A stretch of 15,446 nt of DNA. Origin: Fidelibacterota bacterium (lineage in GTDB: Bacteria > Fidelibacterota > UBA2242 > JAFGTP01). The notes beneath the pieces are model-generated. The model saw only the letters and a program-made list of their open reading frames with translations, was not told the DNA's origin and searched no databases. Positions 14,668 through 15,446 of this stretch are shown one piece after another. Each line of letters starts with the position of its first letter. Positions within the stretch are counted from its first letter, which is position 1. The stretch covers positions 1 through 15,446 of the forward strand of contig JAIPHI010000050.1 in NCBI GenBank assembly GCA_021735285.1. Direction: 5' to 3'. A program made the translations under genes and the position numbers.

Positions 14668-15446
14668 ATTTAAGATTAAACGAGCTATTATTAGTGTCTG
14701 GAATAAAGAAAGAATAGTCCCGCTGGCTGAAGAACTAGCTGCTTCCGAAGTAGAAATATTTTCGACAGGCGGAACTTATAAAAAACTTGATAAAGCAGGT
14801 CTTGACGTTACAAAAATATCGGAAATAACCGAGTACCCGGAAATTCTGGATGGAAGGGTAAAAACCCTTCATCCGGTGATTTTTGGTGGCCTATTAGCAG
14901 ATGGGAGCAAGCAATCCCATAAAGAGGATCTCAAAAAAATCGGAGCTGACTTTTTTCAGTTAGTTATTGTCAATCTCTATCCCTTTTCTTCAGCCTTTCA
15001 TAATCCTGATAATAGTGATGCGGAAATTATTGAGATGATTGATATTGGTGGACCAAGTATGTTACGAGCAGCTGCCAAGAATTATAAAAGTAGTCTGGTA
15101 GTCTCCGATCCTTCTCAATATGATGCTTTTATTGAGAAATATAAACAAGGCGCCTTAGACCTTGCTTACCGTAAAAAAATGGCAGCAGCCGTTTTTCAGA
15201 AAACAGCCGAATATGATCGGGAGATTGTAAATTATTTTTCGGAAAACACAGATGAAGATATACAGGCCGAAGGTATATATAGAAAAGTACATAATCTTCG
15301 CTATGGAGAGAATCCGGATCAGAAGGCAGGATTTTATGCTCCCCTATCAGATGTAGATTGGCGTCCTTTTCAACAATTAGGAGGTAAGCAGCTATCATAT
15401 AATAATTATCAGGACTGCCTGGCAGCTTACGATATTGTTCATGATA
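14660..15446 (+). CDS. purH: Bifunctional AICAR formyltransferase / IMP cyclohydrolase (partial, runs off the right edge)
   Basis: Catalyses the last two steps to IMP. The 262 codons in view hold the whole N-terminal cyclohydrolase domain: FSTGGT (34-39), LDGRVKTLHP (63-72), VNLYPF (104-109), IDIGGPSMLRAAAKN (128-141). They also hold the beginning of the AICAR transformylase domain: LRYGENPDQ (213-221) and GKQLSYNNY (242-250). The usual motif is LRYGENPHQ, so an Asp replaces the common His at residue 220; the effect is unknown. The ATG overlaps the purN stop by 8 nt (ATGAGTGA). AAGG abuts the start and GGAG lies further upstream, so coupling to purN is likely. Confidence 0.96.
   Translation, partial: MSEFKIKRAIISVWNKERIVPLAEELAASEVEIFSTGGTYKKLDKAGLDVTKISEITEYPEILDGRVKTLHPVIFGGLLADGSKQSHKEDLKKIGADFFQLVIVNLYPFSSAFHNPDNSDAEIIEMIDIGGPSMLRAAAKNYKSSLVVSDPSQYDAFIEKYKQGALDLAYRKKMAAAVFQKTAEYDREIVNYFSENTDEDIQAEGIYRKVHNLRYGENPDQKAGFYAPLSDVDWRPFQQLGGKQLSYNNYQDCLAAYDIVHD

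Overview
The window reads as a piece of a low-GC, diderm (LPS-bearing) Firmicute-type chromosome; my best guess is a Halanaerobiales-like anaerobe. The support is indirect. The DNA is AT-rich, Shine-Dalgarno (SD) sequences are strong, and TTG starts occur. A Kdo transferase (waaA) implies an outer membrane with LPS. A clostridial type of gene neighbourhood (pgsA-like domain next to rimO; purN-purH) and two Na+-coupled transporter families are also present. No rRNA, tRNA, CRISPR array, insertion sequence or phage gene was seen.

Layout. (1) Positions 1-2678, minus strand: a two-gene unit, an NSS-family symporter followed by an SSS/PutP-family symporter that runs off the left edge. (2) 2679-2960: AT-rich spacer between divergent genes, holding a 17-nt direct repeat at a 22-bp period. 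(3) 2961-3245, plus strand: a 94-residue encapsulated-ferritin-type (EncFtn) iron protein with no cargo-loading tail and no encapsulin shell gene nearby. (4) 3246-3392: a perfect 25-nt palindrome and a terminator-like hairpin. (5) 3393-4700: M18 metallo-aminopeptidase, followed by two tandem hairpins. (6) 4968-15446: a co-directional run of tatC, a long-chain trans-prenyl diphosphate synthase, waaA, a fused CDP-alcohol phosphatidyltransferase-FtsY gene, rimO, a long-form rmlA, mtaB, a deoxynucleoside kinase, purN and purH (cut by the right edge).

How the genes fit together. The right-hand run begins with envelope biogenesis: Tat export, polyprenyl chains, LPS inner core, phospholipid head-group transfer fused to the SRP receptor, and a nucleotide-sugar precursor. 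Translation-quality enzymes are interleaved with it (RimO for ribosomal protein S12, MtaB for tRNA t6A37). It ends in nucleotide salvage and purine synthesis. Tight spacing and overlaps (ATGA at rimO/rmlA; 8-nt overlaps at mtaB/kinase and purN/purH) suggest co-transcription of several segments.

The standout is the gene at 8117-9628. One uninterrupted frame carries a complete CDP-alcohol phosphotransferase motif, and then a complete FtsY NG GTPase in place of the usual acidic A domain. It would join an enzyme of the type that makes anionic phospholipids to the SRP receptor whose membrane docking depends on such lipids. Second-tier points are the shell-less EncFtn, an apparent ATT start for mtaB, and unusual substrate/Na+-site residues in the NSS transporter.
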